Below are positions 32,747 to 40,961 of a stretch of 64,000 nt of DNA, piece after piece (position 1 is the stretch's first letter; every line of letters starts with the position of its first letter). A program made the translations under genes and the position numbers. Location of the stretch: positions 62,001-126,000 of the forward strand of contig NZ_JACHJI010000012.1 of assembly GCF_014203535.1 (NCBI RefSeq). The letters are read 5' to 3'. This DNA is from Streptomyces griseomycini. GTDB taxonomy: Bacteria; Actinomycetota; Actinomycetes; Streptomycetales; Streptomycetaceae. Under the pieces are notes generated by a model. It was not told where the DNA came from. It did no database searches and saw only the letters and a list, made by a program, of their open reading frames with translations.

Positions 32747-33976
32747 TCAGCCGGCCACGGCGTCGTGCACCAGCCGCCTCAGTTCCCGGAACACCGGGTT
32801 GGAGGACCGGGGCCGCACCTGCGTGTAGAACTGCACGGTCAGGTCGCGGCCCGGGTCGACCCAGAAGGTGGTGGTGGCCACCCCGCTCCAGCCGTACGTG
32901 CCGAGGCCGGCCGGGGCCTGCGTACGGGACGGGTCGACGACGACGGAGACGCCGAGCCCGAAGCCGACGCCGTCGTTGCCGGGGTCGTCGTGTGCGGGGC
33001 GGCTGCCGAAGGCGCGCAGGTCGGCGCCGCCGGGGAGGTGGTTGCGGGTCATCAGCTCCACGGTCTCGGGGGCGAGCAGCCGCACGCCGTCGAGCTCGCC
33101 GCGCCGGCGCAGCAGTTCCATGAACCGGTGCACGTCGTGCGCGGAGGCCACCATCCCCCCGCTGCCGGACAGGAACCGCGGCCGCCCCCGCAACGGCAGC
33201 CCGGCGATGGTCTCGAGGCCTCCGCCCTCCGTCTCCCCGTACAGCTCCGCGAGCCGCCCCGCCTGCTCGTCGGTGACGTGGAACCCGGCGTCCGCCATCC
33301 CCAGCGGCCGGAAGACCCGCTCGGCGAGGAAGACGTCCAGCGGCCGCCCGGACACCACCTCGACGATCCGCCCCAGCACGTTGGAGGCCACCGAGTAGTT
33401 CCACTGCGTCTCCGGATCGAACTGCAGCGGAAGACGCGCGTACAGGTCGACGGTCTCGGCGAGGCCGGCCCCCGGCACCACCGACGACTCCAGCCCGGCC
33501 GCCCGGTACAGCGCGTCGACGGGGTGGGCGTGGTAGAAGCCGAACGTCAGTCCGGCGGTGTGGGTCATCAGGTGCCGGACGAGCAGCGGTCCGGCGGCCG
33601 GCCGGGTCCGTACGTCGTCGCCGGACCCGCCCTCGTACACCCGGGGCTCGGCGAAGGCCGGCAGATGGCGTCCGACCGGATCGTCCAGTGCCAGCCGCCC
33701 CTCCTCCACCAGCATCAGCGCGCCCACGGACGTCACCGGCTTGGTCATGGAGTAGATCCGCCACAGCGTGTCGCTCTCCACCGGCAGCCCGGCCGCGACG
33801 TCCCGCGCCCCGTACGCCGTGAGGTGCGCGACGCGTCCGCCGCGCGCGACGGCCACGAGGAATCCGGGCATCCGCCCCTCGTCGACCCGACGCGCGAAGT
33901 GCCGGTCCAGGCGCTCCAGCGCACCGGCGTCCAGCCCGGCCTCCTCCGGACCGACCTCTTGCCGCAGCAGTGCCAT
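32747..33976 (-). CDS. Serine hydrolase, beta-lactamase (class C / esterase EstB) family
   Basis: The 409-residue protein starts at ATG 33976 with a ggaggag site. It has the penicillin-binding fold signature: the nucleophile in IYSMTKPVTSVGAL (SxxK), the YxN-like WNYSVASNVLG, and a late GYGF-like segment (GTYGWSGVATTTFWVDP). There is no signal peptide, so it is a cytoplasmic esterase/hydrolase, not a classical beta-lactamase. It converges on ribA with 25 bp between stops. No link to the neighbouring pathway is evident. Confidence 0.88.
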   Translation of the reverse strand: MALLRQEVGPEEAGLDAGALERLDRHFARRVDEGRMPGFLVAVARGGRVAHLTAYGARDVAAGLPVESDTLWRIYSMTKPVTSVGALMLVEEGRLALDDPVGRHLPAFAEPRVYEGGSGDDVRTRPAAGPLLVRHLMTHTAGLTFGFYHAHPVDALYRAAGLESSVVPGAGLAETVDLYARLPLQFDPETQWNYSVASNVLGRIVEVVSGRPLDVFLAERVFRPLGMADAGFHVTDEQAGRLAELYGETEGGGLETIAGLPLRGRPRFLSGSGGMVASAHDVHRFMELLRRRGELDGVRLLAPETVELMTRNHLPGGADLRAFGSRPAHDDPGNDGVGFGLGVSVVVDPSRTQAPAGLGTYGWSGVATTTFWVDPGRDLTVQFYTQVRPRSSNPVFRELRRLVHDAVAG

Positions 33977-34070
33977 CGCTCTCCTCCGCTCCCGCTCGTC
34001 GAGGTGAATGCGGACCACCCCACCGGGCGCCGACGGGAACGCCGGCCCCGTGCGGTCCGTTGACCGGGGT

Positions 34071-34517
34071 ATGACCCAGGACGCCACGCAGGACGCACTG
34101 CTCGGGCTGCTCGCCGAGGGGAACAGCGGAGTGCTCGTCACGCTGAAGCGTGACGGACGGCCCCAGCTGTCCAACGTCAACCACGCCTACTACCCGGACG
34201 AGCGGACCGTGCGCGTCTCGGTGACGGACGACCGTGCCAAGACGCGCAACGTGCGGCGGGACCCGCGGGTCTCGTACCACGTGACCACCGCCGACCGGTG
34301 GGCCTACACGGTCGCCGAGGGCACCGCCGAGCTCTCGGCCGTCGCGGCCGACCCGCACGACGAGGCGGTGGAGGAACTCGTCCGGCTGTACCGGGACGTC
34401 AACGGCGAGCACCCCGACTGGGACGACTACCGCGCCGCGATGGTCCGCGACCGGCGGCTGGTGCTGCGGCTGCGGGTGGAGCGGGTGTACGGGATCCCGC
34501 GGGGCGACGGGGGGTAG
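34071..34517 (+). CDS. PPOX-class F420-dependent oxidoreductase
   Basis: The 148-residue protein starts at ATG 34071. It is a split-beta-barrel flavin/deazaflavin protein of the pyridoxamine-phosphate-oxidase superfamily (GVLVTLKRDGRPQLSNVNHA, DDRAKTRNVRRDPRVSYHV). Small actinobacterial members of this group often use coenzyme F420 and reduce diverse substrates. It is divergent from the serine hydrolase and converges on the phosphatase gene with 32 bp between them. Confidence 0.85.
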   Translation: MTQDATQDALLGLLAEGNSGVLVTLKRDGRPQLSNVNHAYYPDERTVRVSVTDDRAKTRNVRRDPRVSYHVTTADRWAYTVAEGTAELSAVAADPHDEAVEELVRLYRDVNGEHPDWDDYRAAMVRDRRLVLRLRVERVYGIPRGDGG

Positions 34518-34549
34518 GCCCCCCGTCGGACGGCCGGCGCCCGCGCCCT

Positions 34550-35134
34550 TCACGGCCGGGTGTTCCACTCCGCGATCACCGGCCTGCCGTGCTCCAGCGA
34601 CAGCCGGTTCAGCGTGCCCGTCTCCAGGCGGAACAGGCGCCCTTCGGCAGGGGACAGCCCCAGCCTGCGGGCCGTCAGCACGCGGAGCAGGTGGCCGTGC
34701 GCCACCAGCATCACGTCGCCCTCGTCGAGCGCCCCGGCCACCCGGGCCAGCACCCGGTCGGCGCGCTCGCCCACCTGCTCGGGAGACTCGCCGGGGAGGC
34801 CCGGGCCGGGCGGCACGCCGTCGGTCCACAGGTCCCAGCCGGGCCGGGTGCGGTGGATGTCCGCGGTGGTGACCCCCTCGTAGCCGCCGTAGTCCCATTC
34901 CCGCAGGTCCGCATCCGGTACGGCCCCGGTCAGGCCGGCGAGCCCGGCGGTGCGCCGGGCTCGGACCAGCGGGCTGGTGAGGACCAGTGCGAAGGTCCGG
35001 CCCGCCAGGAGCGGGACCAGGGACCTGGCCTGTTCCTCGCCGTGCCGGGTGAGCGGCAGATCGGTCCGGCCGGTGTGCCGGCCCGCTCTGCTCCACTCGG
35101 TCTCGCCGTGCCGGGCCAGCAGCAGGTCCCCCAC
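34550..35134 (-). CDS. Histidine phosphatase (phosphoglycerate mutase-like) family protein
   Basis: The 194-residue protein starts at GTG 35134, five bases after the gnd stop, with gaagaagg as ribosome binding site inside gnd. The RHG catalytic motif is LLLARHGETEW at the N-terminus, and the second catalytic His is in VMLVAHGHLLRVL. The family removes phosphate from small molecules or acts as mutase. As last gene of the zwf-opcA-pgi-gnd operon it may act on a sugar phosphate, which is inferred from position. Confidence 0.88.
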   Translation of the reverse strand: MGDLLLARHGETEWSRAGRHTGRTDLPLTRHGEEQARSLVPLLAGRTFALVLTSPLVRARRTAGLAGLTGAVPDADLREWDYGGYEGVTTADIHRTRPGWDLWTDGVPPGPGLPGESPEQVGERADRVLARVAGALDEGDVMLVAHGHLLRVLTARRLGLSPAEGRLFRLETGTLNRLSLEHGRPVIAEWNTRP

Positions 35135-35139
35135 CGCCG

Positions 35140-36024
35140 TTACGCCTTCTTCGCCGACTCGACGGCGTGGCCGCCGAACTGGTTGCGCAGCGCCGCGATC
35201 ATCTTCATCTGCGGCGAGTCCTCCTGGCGGGAGGCGAACCGCGCGAAGAGGGACGCGGTGATCGCAGGCAGCGGCACGGCGTGGTCGATGGCGGCCTCCA
35301 CGGTCCAGCGCCCCTCGCCCGAGTCCTCGGCGTAGCCGCGCAGCCGGTCCAGGTGCTCGTCCTCGTCGAGGGCGTTCACCGCGAGGTCGAGCAGCCAGGA
35401 GCGGATGACGGTGCCCTCCTGCCAGGAGCGGAACACCTCCCGGACGTTGTCCACCGAGTCGACCTTCTCCAGCAGCTCCCAGCCCTCGGCGTAGGCCTGC
35501 ATCATGGCGTACTCGATGCCGTTGTGGACCATCTTCGCGAAGTGCCCGGCGCCGACCCTGCCCGCGTGGACGAAACCGTACGGGCCCTCCGGTTTGAGCG
35601 CGTCGAAGACCGGCTGCAGCCGGTCCACGTGCTCCTTGTCCCCGCCGACCATGAGGGCGTAGCCGTTCTGCAGACCCCACACGCCGCCCGAGACGCCCGC
35701 GTCGACGAAGCCGATGCCCCGGGCGCCCAGCTCCTTGGCGTGCTTCTCGTCGTCCGTCCAGCGGGAGTTGCCGCCGTCGACGACGGTGTCGCCGGGCCTG
35801 AGCAGACTCGCCAGCTGGTCGATGACCTGCTGGGTGGGGTCCCCGGCCGGGACCATCACCCAGACCGCGCGCGGCCTGTCGAGCCGTTCGACGAGGTCGG
35901 ACAGGTGGCCGACGTCGGAGAGTTCGGGGTTGGTGTCGTACCCGACGACGGTGTGACCGGCGTTGCGCAGACGCTCGCGCATGTTGCCGCCCATCCTGCC
36001 GAGACCCACAAGACCGATCTGCAT
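35140..36024 (-). CDS. gnd: 6-phosphogluconate dehydrogenase (short, probably NAD-preferring)
   Basis: The 294-residue enzyme starts at ATG 36024. It shows the cofactor motif GLVGLGRMGGNM, the substrate motif DGGNSRW, VSGGVWG and HNGIEYAMMQAYAEG. It is the short form (about 300 residues against ~470 in E. coli). The second beta strand ends in VVGYDTNPE; an Asp there usually means NAD+ preference, in contrast to the Asn-Arg-Ser/Thr of NADP enzymes. It decarboxylates 6-phosphogluconate to ribulose 5-phosphate. It follows pgi by 6 bp in the pentose-phosphate operon. Confidence 0.93.
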   Translation of the reverse strand: MQIGLVGLGRMGGNMRERLRNAGHTVVGYDTNPELSDVGHLSDLVERLDRPRAVWVMVPAGDPTQQVIDQLASLLRPGDTVVDGGNSRWTDDEKHAKELGARGIGFVDAGVSGGVWGLQNGYALMVGGDKEHVDRLQPVFDALKPEGPYGFVHAGRVGAGHFAKMVHNGIEYAMMQAYAEGWELLEKVDSVDNVREVFRSWQEGTVIRSWLLDLAVNALDEDEHLDRLRGYAEDSGEGRWTVEAAIDHAVPLPAITASLFARFASRQEDSPQMKMIAALRNQFGGHAVESAKKA

Positions 36025-36030
36025 GTCAGC

Positions 36031-37674
36031 TCACTTCCTGAATTCGCGGTAGGCGGCCACCAGTGCGGCCGTGGACGGGTCGAGGCCGGGTACCCGGGCG
36101 CCCTCGGCGAGGGCGGGCTCGACGCGCTTGGCGAGCACCTTGCCCAGCTCCACGCCCCACTGGTCGAAGGAGTCGATGTTCCAGATCGCGCCCTGGACGA
36201 ACACCTTGTGCTCGTAGAGGGCGACGAGCTGGCCGAGCACGGACGGCGTCAGCTCGCGCGCGAGGATCGTGGTCGTGGGGTGGTTCCCCCGGAAGGTGCG
36301 GTGCGGCACCTGTTCCTCGGGCACGCCCTCCGCCCGTACCTCCTCGGCGGTCTTGCCGAAGGCGAGGGCCTGTCCCTGCGCGAGCAGGTTGGCCATCAGC
36401 AGGTCGTGCTGGGCCTTCAGTTCGTCGCTCAGCTCGTCGACCGGGCGGGCGAAGCCGATCAGGTCGGCCGGGATCAGCTTGGTGCCCTGGTGGATCAACT
36501 GGTAGTAGGCGTGCTGCCCGTTGGTGCCGGGAGTGCCCCACACCACGGGCCCCGTCTGCCACCCGACCGGGCGTCCCTCGCGGTCCACCGACTTGCCGTT
36601 GGACTCCATGTCGAGCTGCTGGAGGTAGGCGGTGAACTTCGACAGGTAGTGCGAGTACGGCAGCACCGCGTGCGACTGCGCGCCGAGGAAGTTGTTGTAC
36701 CAGACGCCCAGCAGGCCCAGGATCAGTGGTGCGTTGGCCTCGGCGGGGGCGTTGACGAAGTGCTCGTCGACGATCCGGAACCCGTCGAGCATCTCCCGGA
36801 ATCGGTCCGGGCCGATGGCGATCATCAACGACAGGCCGATCGCCGAGTCGTAGGAGTAACGCCCGCCGACCCAGTCCCAGAACTCGAACATGTTCGCCGT
36901 GTCGATGCCGAACCCGGCGACCTCCTCGGCGTTCGTCGACAGCGCGACGAAGTGCTTCGCGACCGCCTTCTCGTCCCCGAGGGCGTTCAGCAGCCAGGTA
37001 CGGGCCGAGGTGGCGTTGGTGACCGTCTCGACGGTGGTGAACGTCTTGGACGCGACGATGAACAGAGTCTCGGCCGGGTCCAGGTCACGGGTGGCCTCGT
37101 GCAGGTCGGCGCCGTCCACGTTGGACACGAAGCGGAAGGTCAGCGAGCGGTCGGTGTAGGCGCGCAGCGCCTCGTACGCCATCGCCGGGCCCAGGTCGGA
37201 GCCGCCGATGCCGATGTTGACGACGTTGCGGATCCGCTTGCCGGTGTGGCCGGTCCACTCGCCGGAGCGGACCCGGTCGGCGAAGTCGGCCATCCTGTCG
37301 AGCACGGCGTGCACGCCCGGGACGACGTTCTCGCCGTCGACCTCGATCACCGCGTCCCGGGGCGCGCGCAGCGCGGTGTGCAGGACGGCCCGGTCCTCGG
37401 TGGTGTTGATCCTCTCGCCGCGGAACATGGCGTCGCGCAGCCCGAACACGTCGGTGGCCCCGGCCAGTTCGCGCAGCAGTCGGAGCGTCTCGTCGGTGAC
37501 CAGGTGCTTGGAGTAGTCGATGCGCAGATCACCCACGCGCACCACGTACCGCTCCGCGCGGGAGGGGTCGGCGGCGAACAGCTCGCGCAGGTCGGTCCGC
37601 GGCAGCGTGTCCGCGCGGTGGTTCTCCAGGGCGGCCCACTGGGGGCGCCGGGGCGGCTCGGGGACGTCAGGCAT
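36031..37674 (-). CDS. pgi: Glucose-6-phosphate isomerase
   Basis: The 547-residue enzyme starts at ATG 37674 and overlaps the opcA stop by 8 bp. All family hallmarks are present, including NIGIGGSDLGPAMAYEAL, SKTFTTVETVTNA, GGRYSYDSAIGLS and WGTPGTNGQHAYYQLIHQG. It interconverts glucose 6-phosphate and fructose 6-phosphate, which lets carbon re-enter the oxidative pentose phosphate route. Length is normal for the family. Confidence 0.96.
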   Translation of the reverse strand: MPDVPEPPRRPQWAALENHRADTLPRTDLRELFAADPSRAERYVVRVGDLRIDYSKHLVTDETLRLLRELAGATDVFGLRDAMFRGERINTTEDRAVLHTALRAPRDAVIEVDGENVVPGVHAVLDRMADFADRVRSGEWTGHTGKRIRNVVNIGIGGSDLGPAMAYEALRAYTDRSLTFRFVSNVDGADLHEATRDLDPAETLFIVASKTFTTVETVTNATSARTWLLNALGDEKAVAKHFVALSTNAEEVAGFGIDTANMFEFWDWVGGRYSYDSAIGLSLMIAIGPDRFREMLDGFRIVDEHFVNAPAEANAPLILGLLGVWYNNFLGAQSHAVLPYSHYLSKFTAYLQQLDMESNGKSVDREGRPVGWQTGPVVWGTPGTNGQHAYYQLIHQGTKLIPADLIGFARPVDELSDELKAQHDLLMANLLAQGQALAFGKTAEEVRAEGVPEEQVPHRTFRGNHPTTTILARELTPSVLGQLVALYEHKVFVQGAIWNIDSFDQWGVELGKVLAKRVEPALAEGARVPGLDPSTAALVAAYREFRK

Positions 37675-38602
37675 GGGCGGGGACCTCCTCGGTGGCCTCT
37701 CCTCGCAGGGCGACGGCGTACATCTCGTCCGCGTCGAGGCGCCTGAGCTCCTCGGCGATGAGTTCGGAGGTGGCGCGGACCTTCAGCGCCATCCGGCGCG
37801 GCGGCTGGCCCGGCAGGGACAGCGTGGCCAGCGGGCCCTCGGGGCGGTCGATGACGAGCTCGCCGTCCGCGGTGACGAGACGGACCGCCGTGACGAGCGG
37901 CCCGTCGGTCACCACCCGGTCGACGGTGACCCGCAGCCGCGCCTCGAGCCAGCGCGCCAGCAGCTCCGCGGCCGGATTGCCGGCCTCTGCCTCCACGGCC
38001 GCCGAGGTCACCGTCACCGGGGCCTGGTCCAGGGCCGCCGCCAGCAGGGAGCGCCACGGCGTCAGCCGGGTCCAGGCGAGGTCGGTGTCGCCCGGCGCGT
38101 AGGAGCGCATCCGTGCCTCGAGGACCTCCGAGGGGTTCTCGACCGCGTACAGGTCGGTGATCCGGCGCTGGGCCAGCGCGCCCAGCGGGTCCTTCGCCGG
38201 GTTCTCGGGCGCGTCCGTCGGCCACCACACCACCACCGGCGCGTCCGGCAGCAGCAGGGGCAGCACCACCGAGTCGGCGTGCTCGGAGACCTCGCCGTAG
38301 GTCCGCAGCACCACCGTCTCGCCGGTGCCCGCCTCCGAGCCGACGCGGACCTCCGCGTCCAGCCGGGGGTGGGTGCGCTCGCGCGGGGTGCGGGCGTGCC
38401 GCTTGATGACGACCAGGGTGCGCGCGGGGTGCTCGTGCGAGGCCTCCTCGGCCGCCTTGATCGAGTCGTAGGCGTTCTCCTCGTCCGTGACGATCACCAT
38501 CGTCAGGACCATGCCCACGGCCGGGGTGCCGATGGCGCGGCGGCCCTGCACCAGCGCCTTGTTGATCTTGCTTGCCGTGGTGTCGGTCAGATCGATCTTC
38601 AT
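37667..38602 (-). CDS. opcA: OpcA-type glucose-6-phosphate dehydrogenase assembly protein
   Basis: The 311-residue protein starts at ATG 38602 in an ATGA overlap with the zwf stop. It is a full-length actinobacterial OpcA (start MKIDLTDTTASKINKALVQG; core LPLLLPDAPVVVWWPTDAP; ISDL-like RRITDLYAVENP). OpcA binds G6PDH and is needed for its activity or redox control in cyanobacteria and actinobacteria. Gene order directly behind zwf is the standard one. Confidence 0.93.
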   Translation of the reverse strand: MKIDLTDTTASKINKALVQGRRAIGTPAVGMVLTMVIVTDEENAYDSIKAAEEASHEHPARTLVVIKRHARTPRERTHPRLDAEVRVGSEAGTGETVVLRTYGEVSEHADSVVLPLLLPDAPVVVWWPTDAPENPAKDPLGALAQRRITDLYAVENPSEVLEARMRSYAPGDTDLAWTRLTPWRSLLAAALDQAPVTVTSAAVEAEAGNPAAELLARWLEARLRVTVDRVVTDGPLVTAVRLVTADGELVIDRPEGPLATLSLPGQPPRRMALKVRATSELIAEELRRLDADEMYAVALRGEATEEVPAHA

Positions 38603-40215
38603 GGCCTGCGCCAGCTCCGTCCGTCTCGTGCGAGCATCTCGTCGGCTTCCGCGGGGCCCCAGCTGCCCGAGGCGTACCGTGCCGGCCTGCCGTGCGACGC
38701 CCAGTACTCCTCGATCGGATCGAGGATCCTCCAGGACTCTTCCACCTCCTGGTGGCGGGGGAACAGGTTGGCGTCCCCCAGGAGGACGTCGAGGATCAGC
38801 CGTTCGTACGCCTCCGGGCTGGACTCGGTGAACGACTCGCCGTAGGCGAAGTCCATCGTCACGTCCCGGATCTCCATCGACGTGCCCGGCACCTTGGAGC
38901 CGAACCGCACCGTCATCCCCTCGTCCGGCTGGACGCGGATCACGATGGCGTTGGAACCCAGTTCCTCGGTGGCGGTGGAGTCGAAGGGGGAGTGCGGCGC
39001 CCGCTGGAAGACCACCGCGATCTCGGTGACCCGCCGGCCCAGCCGCTTGCCGGTGCGCAGGTAGAAGGGGACGCCCGCCCAGCGGCGGTTGTCGATGCCC
39101 AGCTTGATCGCCGCGTAGGTGTCGGTCCTCGACGAGGGGTCGATGCCTTCCTCCTCCAGGTAGCCGCGCACCTTCGCGCCGCCCTGCCAGGCGCCCGCGT
39201 ACTGCCCGCGCACGGTGTGCCGGCCCAGGTCCTTCGGCAGCCGCACCGCCCGGAGCACCTTCAGCTTCTCCGTGAGCAGCGCGTCCGCGTCGAAGGAGGC
39301 GGGCTCCTCCATCGCGGTCAGCGCGAGCAGCTGCAGGAGGTGGTTCTGGATGACGTCGCGGGCGGCGCCGATGCCGTCGTAGTAGCCGGCCCGGCCGCCG
39401 ATGCCGATGTCCTCGGCCATGGTGATCTGCACGTGGTCGACGAAGGACCGGTTCCAGACCGGTTCGAACATCTGGTTGGCGAAGCGCAGCGCCAGGATGT
39501 TCTGGACGGTCTCCTTGCCCAGGTAGTGGTCGATCCGGAAGACCTGGTCCGGGTCGAACACCTCGTGGACGATCGCGTTCAGCTCCTCGGCCGACCTCAG
39601 GTCGTGCCCGAACGGCTTCTCGATCACCGCACGGCGCCATGCTCCCTCGGGGGCGTCGGCCAGCCCGTGCCTCTTCAGCTGCTGCACGACCTTCGGGAAG
39701 AACCTCGGCGGCACGGAGAGGTAGAAGGCGTAGTTGCCGCTGGTGCCCCGGGAAGCGTCCAACTCGTCGATGGAGGCCCGGAGTTGCTTGAAGGCGGAGT
39801 CGTCGTCGAAGTCGCCCGGGATGAACCGCATCCCCTCGGCGAGCTGCTGCCAGACCTCCTCACGGAAGGGGGTGCGGGCGTGCTCCTCGACCGCGTCGTG
39901 GACCACCTGGGCGAAGTCCTGGTTCTCCCACTCGCGGCGGGCGAAGCCGACCAGCGAGAAGCCCGGCGGCAGCAGCCCCCGGTTGGCGAGGTCGTACACG
40001 GCCGGCATCAGCTTCCTGCGGGACAGGTCACCGGTCACCCCGAAGATGACGAGCCCGGAAGGGCCCGCGATCCGGGGCAGACGGCGGTCGCGGGGGTCGC
40101 GCAGGGGGTTGGCCCAGCCGGCCGCGGGGGCGCGGAGGGCCCTGTCGCTCCGGGGCGCTTCCCGTTCCTCGGTCACCGCGGCGCCCGCCCGCGGTCCGGT
40201 CGTCTCGTCGGTCAT
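38599..40215 (-). CDS. zwf: Glucose-6-phosphate 1-dehydrogenase
   Basis: The 538-residue enzyme starts at ATG 40215, which overlaps the stop of the transaldolase remnant (ATGA). NADP-binding GVTGDLSRRKLMPAVYDL, the active-site RIDHYLGKETVQN and the substrate region KPFGHDL are all present. The N-terminal ~45 residues are a Pro/Arg/Ala-rich extension. It carries out the first step of the oxidative pentose phosphate pathway and supplies NADPH. Expression may depend on translation of the remnant ORF in front of it. Confidence 0.95.
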   Translation of the reverse strand: MTDETTGPRAGAAVTEEREAPRSDRALRAPAAGWANPLRDPRDRRLPRIAGPSGLVIFGVTGDLSRRKLMPAVYDLANRGLLPPGFSLVGFARREWENQDFAQVVHDAVEEHARTPFREEVWQQLAEGMRFIPGDFDDDSAFKQLRASIDELDASRGTSGNYAFYLSVPPRFFPKVVQQLKRHGLADAPEGAWRRAVIEKPFGHDLRSAEELNAIVHEVFDPDQVFRIDHYLGKETVQNILALRFANQMFEPVWNRSFVDHVQITMAEDIGIGGRAGYYDGIGAARDVIQNHLLQLLALTAMEEPASFDADALLTEKLKVLRAVRLPKDLGRHTVRGQYAGAWQGGAKVRGYLEEEGIDPSSRTDTYAAIKLGIDNRRWAGVPFYLRTGKRLGRRVTEIAVVFQRAPHSPFDSTATEELGSNAIVIRVQPDEGMTVRFGSKVPGTSMEIRDVTMDFAYGESFTESSPEAYERLILDVLLGDANLFPRHQEVEESWRILDPIEEYWASHGRPARYASGSWGPAEADEMLARDGRSWRRP

Positions 40216-40496
40216 TCCGCGTCAACTCCCATGCTGGTGGTCACGGCGCCGGGCGCGGCCGGCGCCTCCACGTACCGGGTGTCCCTGTGTGCCGGGTTCA
40301 GCCGTTCGCCGATCTCGCTGCCGGCGGGGGAGACGAGGGAGGAGCGGCGGCGGACCGCTGCCGGACCGGGCCCGGCCTTCGGCACCGGGGGCCTGATCAT
40401 CGCGCCGGGGCAACCCGCCGACCGGGCCGACACACCCTCGCCGGACGGTCGCTCCGGTGCTCCCGCGCTCGTGATCGCTTCGGTCACTGTGATCAT
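40212..40496 (-). pseudogene. tal: In-frame, internally deleted transaldolase remnant (94 codons) coupled to zwf
   Basis: From ATG 40496 (ribosome binding site gagagaag) the frame is intact and ends in an ATGA overlap with zwf. Four pieces match transaldolase in the correct order. MITVTEAITSAGA is the N-terminus. AMIRPPVPKAGPGPA corresponds to the active-site strand VMIKIPATKAGLPA. SSLVSPAGSEIGERLN corresponds to SFFVSRVDTEIDKRLD. HRDTRYVEAPAAPGAVTT corresponds to YRDTLYVEELVAPGTVNT. The rest (over 200 residues) is missing, and the catalytic Lys is replaced by Arg/Pro sequence. It cannot be an active enzyme. Retention of start, frame and coupling suggests it now serves as a leader ORF for zwf. 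The comparison sequence is from memory of streptomycete transaldolases. Confidence 0.75.
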
Positions 40497-40573
40497 CTTC
40501 TCTCTCGCGGTCACCTCAACCGCGCGCGGAGGCGGGGAATTCCTCCGCGCGGTGCGCGACGGAGACGATGCGT

Positions 40574-40657
40574 CCCCGCGTCACCTGTGAACCGGTACCA
40601 CGTCGCTCCCCCTCCGGCTTCGACCGCAACGCGGACCTGCCCGGCCGGCGACGGCAC
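40574..40657 (-). pseudogene. tkt: C-terminal scrap of a transketolase
   Basis: The minus strand encodes QVRVAVEAGGGATWYRFTGD then AG. This resembles the C-terminal segment of actinobacterial transketolase (xRVAVEAGxxxTWxRFxGDAG, before the SLEHFGASAD motif, which is lost here). It lies directly upstream of the transaldolase remnant, in the position tkt has in the usual tkt-tal-zwf-opcA-pgi operon. No other transketolase sequence was found up to the terminator at 40885. The rest of the 40497-40884 region has no gene and should hold the promoter of the zwf operon. Confidence 0.6.
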
Positions 40658-40884
40658 CCCGCACGCCGGTACACCCCGACGGGTGAGCGCCGGGCCGCGC
40701 GGGCCGGACGGACGATCACGGCGGGCCCGCCGGGCGGGCCCGTGTCCTCGGCGCCGGCGCGCACGACACCCCGGCGGGCCCGGTCGTCTCCGCCTCCCGC
40801 GCGGCGACGAGTACCGCGGAACCGCGCCGGCCATGCCGTCCGCCCCCGTCGGTCTCTCCCCCCGGACACGCGGAGGGGCGCCGC

Positions 40885-40942
40885 CCCCGGACGCACGAAA
40901 GGGGCCCCACGCGCGCGTGGGGCCCCTTTCGTGCGTCCGGGG
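40885..40942. terminator. Perfect 26-bp stem with 6-base loop, terminator behind the GH16 gene
   Basis: Bases 40885-40910 are the exact reverse complement of 40917-40942, and the loop gcgcgc is itself palindromic. The hairpin lies 20 bp after the GH16 glucanase stop (minus strand). It should end that transcript and shield the zwf operon downstream from read-through. There is no run of T, which is usual for streptomycete terminators. Confidence 0.9.
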
Positions 40943-40961
40943 AGGGCCGGTGGGGGGGGGC

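Noticed and set aside
35167..37746. An 859-codon plus-strand frame opposite gnd and pgi
   Set aside because: It is antisense to two clear enzymes and consists of His/Val/Gly/Asp-rich low-information sequence.
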